Part shown: positions 5,645-6,545 of the stretch, piece by piece
Layout of the letters: each line of letters opens with the position of its first letter
Numbering within the stretch: position 1 is the first letter of the stretch
Source of the DNA: Lentzea sp.
GTDB lineage: Bacteria > Actinomycetota > Actinomycetes > Mycobacteriales > Pseudonocardiaceae
NCBI GenBank assembly: GCA_030146905.1
Contig: JASLAV010000476.1
Coordinates: 1 to 6,545 of the forward strand
Direction of reading: 5' to 3'
DNA: 6,545 bases
Notes under the pieces: generated by a model
What the model was told of the DNA's origin: nothing
The model's input: the letters and a program-made list of their open reading frames with translations, nothing else
Databases searched by the model: none
Program-made: the position numbers and the translations under genes

Positions 5645-5745
5645 ATAGACGCTCAGATCAGACACCAAGGCGCAGCGGAAGGCGTGTGGTTAGCGATCGG
5701 CCACGGAATTACCCCACGGAAGCGATTTTCCCATGAGTAATTGCT

Positions 5746-6336
5746 TTATAGAGGCACTTCTGGCGTCCTCGATCCCCAATCCAGCGCTAACGCCGATTGC
5801 GTCACAGGTAGATTTCGCGCGGGATTTCGAATGGTCGACAAGGGCATTAATCTCAGATCAGATCCTGCACAAGTTGTTTCTAGCTGTAATTCGTGGAGTT
5901 GCACTGCCAAATCGGGCTCCGGATTGTGCCCGCGCTCAGTGATCAGTCGTGGGAGCGTCTGGAGCACGACGTCCTCGCGGACATAGGTGTTGGCTGGCGC
6001 GTCCGGAGGCCGGGTCGAGGCGCTGTTGTAGCCATGGCGGCATCGGTATGCGGGTCGGTCGTGCACCCTGTGAGCGTCCATTTTGCGGTCGCACACTCCA
6101 CATACGACCAGACCGGCCAACGCGTATCTGCGTGCTCCGCCGTCTTTGGTCTGCCTCGGTGCCTGATCCGATGAACCGCGACGAAGGTCTCATCGTCGAC
6201 CAGCGGCTCATGCGAGAGCTTCTCCGACACCTCCTACACCGTGACCGGGTTGCGGGTCACTCGGCCCGCGGCACGCCCCCCGGCCTCCAGGTCCCCTCCC
6301 CCGCGTGCCGTGCCGATTCCACACCTTGTGCGTGCC
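5746..6336 (-). pseudogene. Large serine recombinase, 3' remnant with frameshifts and a stop
   Basis: Three minus-strand frames together spell the middle and C-terminal parts of a Streptomyces-type large serine recombinase. Reading down from about 6336: GTHKVWNRHGT (the family's 'YTG-QVWNR' block); then, after a frameshift somewhere in 6250-6315 (G-runs present), VTRNPVTV-stop-EVSEKLSHEPLVDDETF, where TAG at 6236-6234 replaces an expected Trp; then, after a one-base loss near 6148, PKDGGARRYALAGLVVCGVC and DRKMDAH...YRCRHGYNSA, the zinc-ribbon domain, followed by NTYVREDVVLQTLP and DLAVQLHELQLETTCAGSDL, a C-terminal piece also typical of the family. The stop is TAA at 5748-5746. The resolvase catalytic domain with its active serine is missing, cut off where the transposase remnant begins. 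Such enzymes integrate phages and conjugative elements; this copy cannot act. The recombinase reading is strong; exact indel positions are approximate. Confidence 0.8.
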
Positions 6337-6356
6337 GAAAACTACATTCATGCAGG

Positions 6357-6545
6357 TCAAGGCACATGGCGATACTCGTGGATGACTCGGTCTAGAAGAT
6401 CATGTCGGTCTATGATGCGGCGTTCGATCGGAGCGGGTTCGCCAGGCTGAGGCCGGCCCCGCAGGGGTGCCGCGTCGGCGACCGATCGGCGGGCTCGGTG
6501 CTCGCTGTAGTACCGCTCGTACTCACCCAGCGCCTAGCGCAGATG
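6357..6545 (-). mobile_element. Insertion-sequence remnant: C-terminal end of an integrase-core transposase
   Basis: The minus-strand frame gives HLR-stop-ALGEYERYYSEHRARRSV, then ADAAPLRGRPQPGEPAP, then IDRHDLLDRVIHEYRHVP and TGA (6359-6357). This is the C-terminal end of an rve/DDE integrase-core transposase (IS481/IS3-like): the 'EY--YYNEHRPHRSL' helix, the 'APLRP-P-P' linker, and the closing 'RRDRLGGLIHEYRHA' helix common in Streptomyces elements. The TAG at 6536-6534 interrupts the frame just before the conserved helix (Trp or Gln expected), and the usual 'RPHR' is altered to 'RARR', so the copy looks decayed. The rest, including the DDE residues, lies beyond the right edge. The element's end must fall in about 6337-6356, between this stop and the first recombinase homology; no terminal inverted repeat can be confirmed because the other end is not in the window. 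Confidence 0.7.

Noticed and set aside
5733..5942. 69-codon plus-strand frame after the nuclease gene
   Set aside because: It overlaps the C-terminal end of the recombinase remnant on the other strand and has no ribosome site.
5949..6395. 148-codon plus-strand frame opposite the recombinase remnant
   Set aside because: The minus strand carries unmistakable recombinase motifs across the same bases; the plus frame is a shadow rich in Arg and Cys.
1..6545. CRISPR array, tRNA or rRNA
   Set aside because: No regularly spaced repeats of CRISPR length and no cloverleaf or ribosomal sequence could be recognised on either strand.

Overview
The window is G+C-rich with strongly GC-biased third codon positions, GTG/TTG starts and Shine-Dalgarno or apparently leaderless starts. 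Together with the protein families this points to an actinomycete (Streptomyces or Pseudonocardiaceae type). No housekeeping gene is visible. The content is that of an accessory or mobile region: a large NTPase-family protein piece, a HEPN protein, an HTH-nuclease fusion, gene fragments, a decayed recombinase and an insertion-sequence remnant.

Layout, left to right. Bases 1-2151 (+) encode what looks like the C-terminal half of a YobI-like P-loop NTPase protein; the frame is open at the left edge and the NTPase motifs would lie upstream. Its stop overlaps the end of a short Lrp/AsnC-like C-terminal fragment on the other strand (2143-2292). Bases 2293-2602 hold no clear full gene, but contain a 19-codon ORF with a good Shine-Dalgarno sequence, two sets of hairpin-forming repeats and a possible leaderless -10 element. 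Bases 2603-3808 (+) encode a 401-residue protein with a C-terminal Apea-like HEPN domain and an R-x4-H motif. Bases 3809-4442 hold two small minus-strand ORFs for hydrophobic peptides (54 and 28 residues) and, just before the next gene, a cluster of TGAACG/CGTTCA boxes. Bases 4443-5606 (+) encode a 387-residue protein with an N-terminal helix-turn-helix and a GIY-YIG nuclease domain that keeps all expected catalytic residues. A stem-loop follows it. From 5746 to about 6336 (-) lies a large serine recombinase pseudogene with two frameshifts and a nonsense codon; it lacks its catalytic half. Its upstream side abuts the 3' end of an integrase-core (rve/DDE) transposase remnant (6357-6545, -) that runs off the window.

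How the parts may work together. A YobI-like NTPase, a HEPN protein (often an RNase) and an HTH-controlled GIY-YIG nuclease next to recombinase and transposase debris resemble a biological-conflict or phage-defence island. The three main plus-strand genes are separated by gaps of several hundred bases with minus-strand ORFs or fragments between them. They therefore look like separate cargo units rather than one operon, and a shared function is inference. All family assignments come from reading motifs in the translations; no database search was made.
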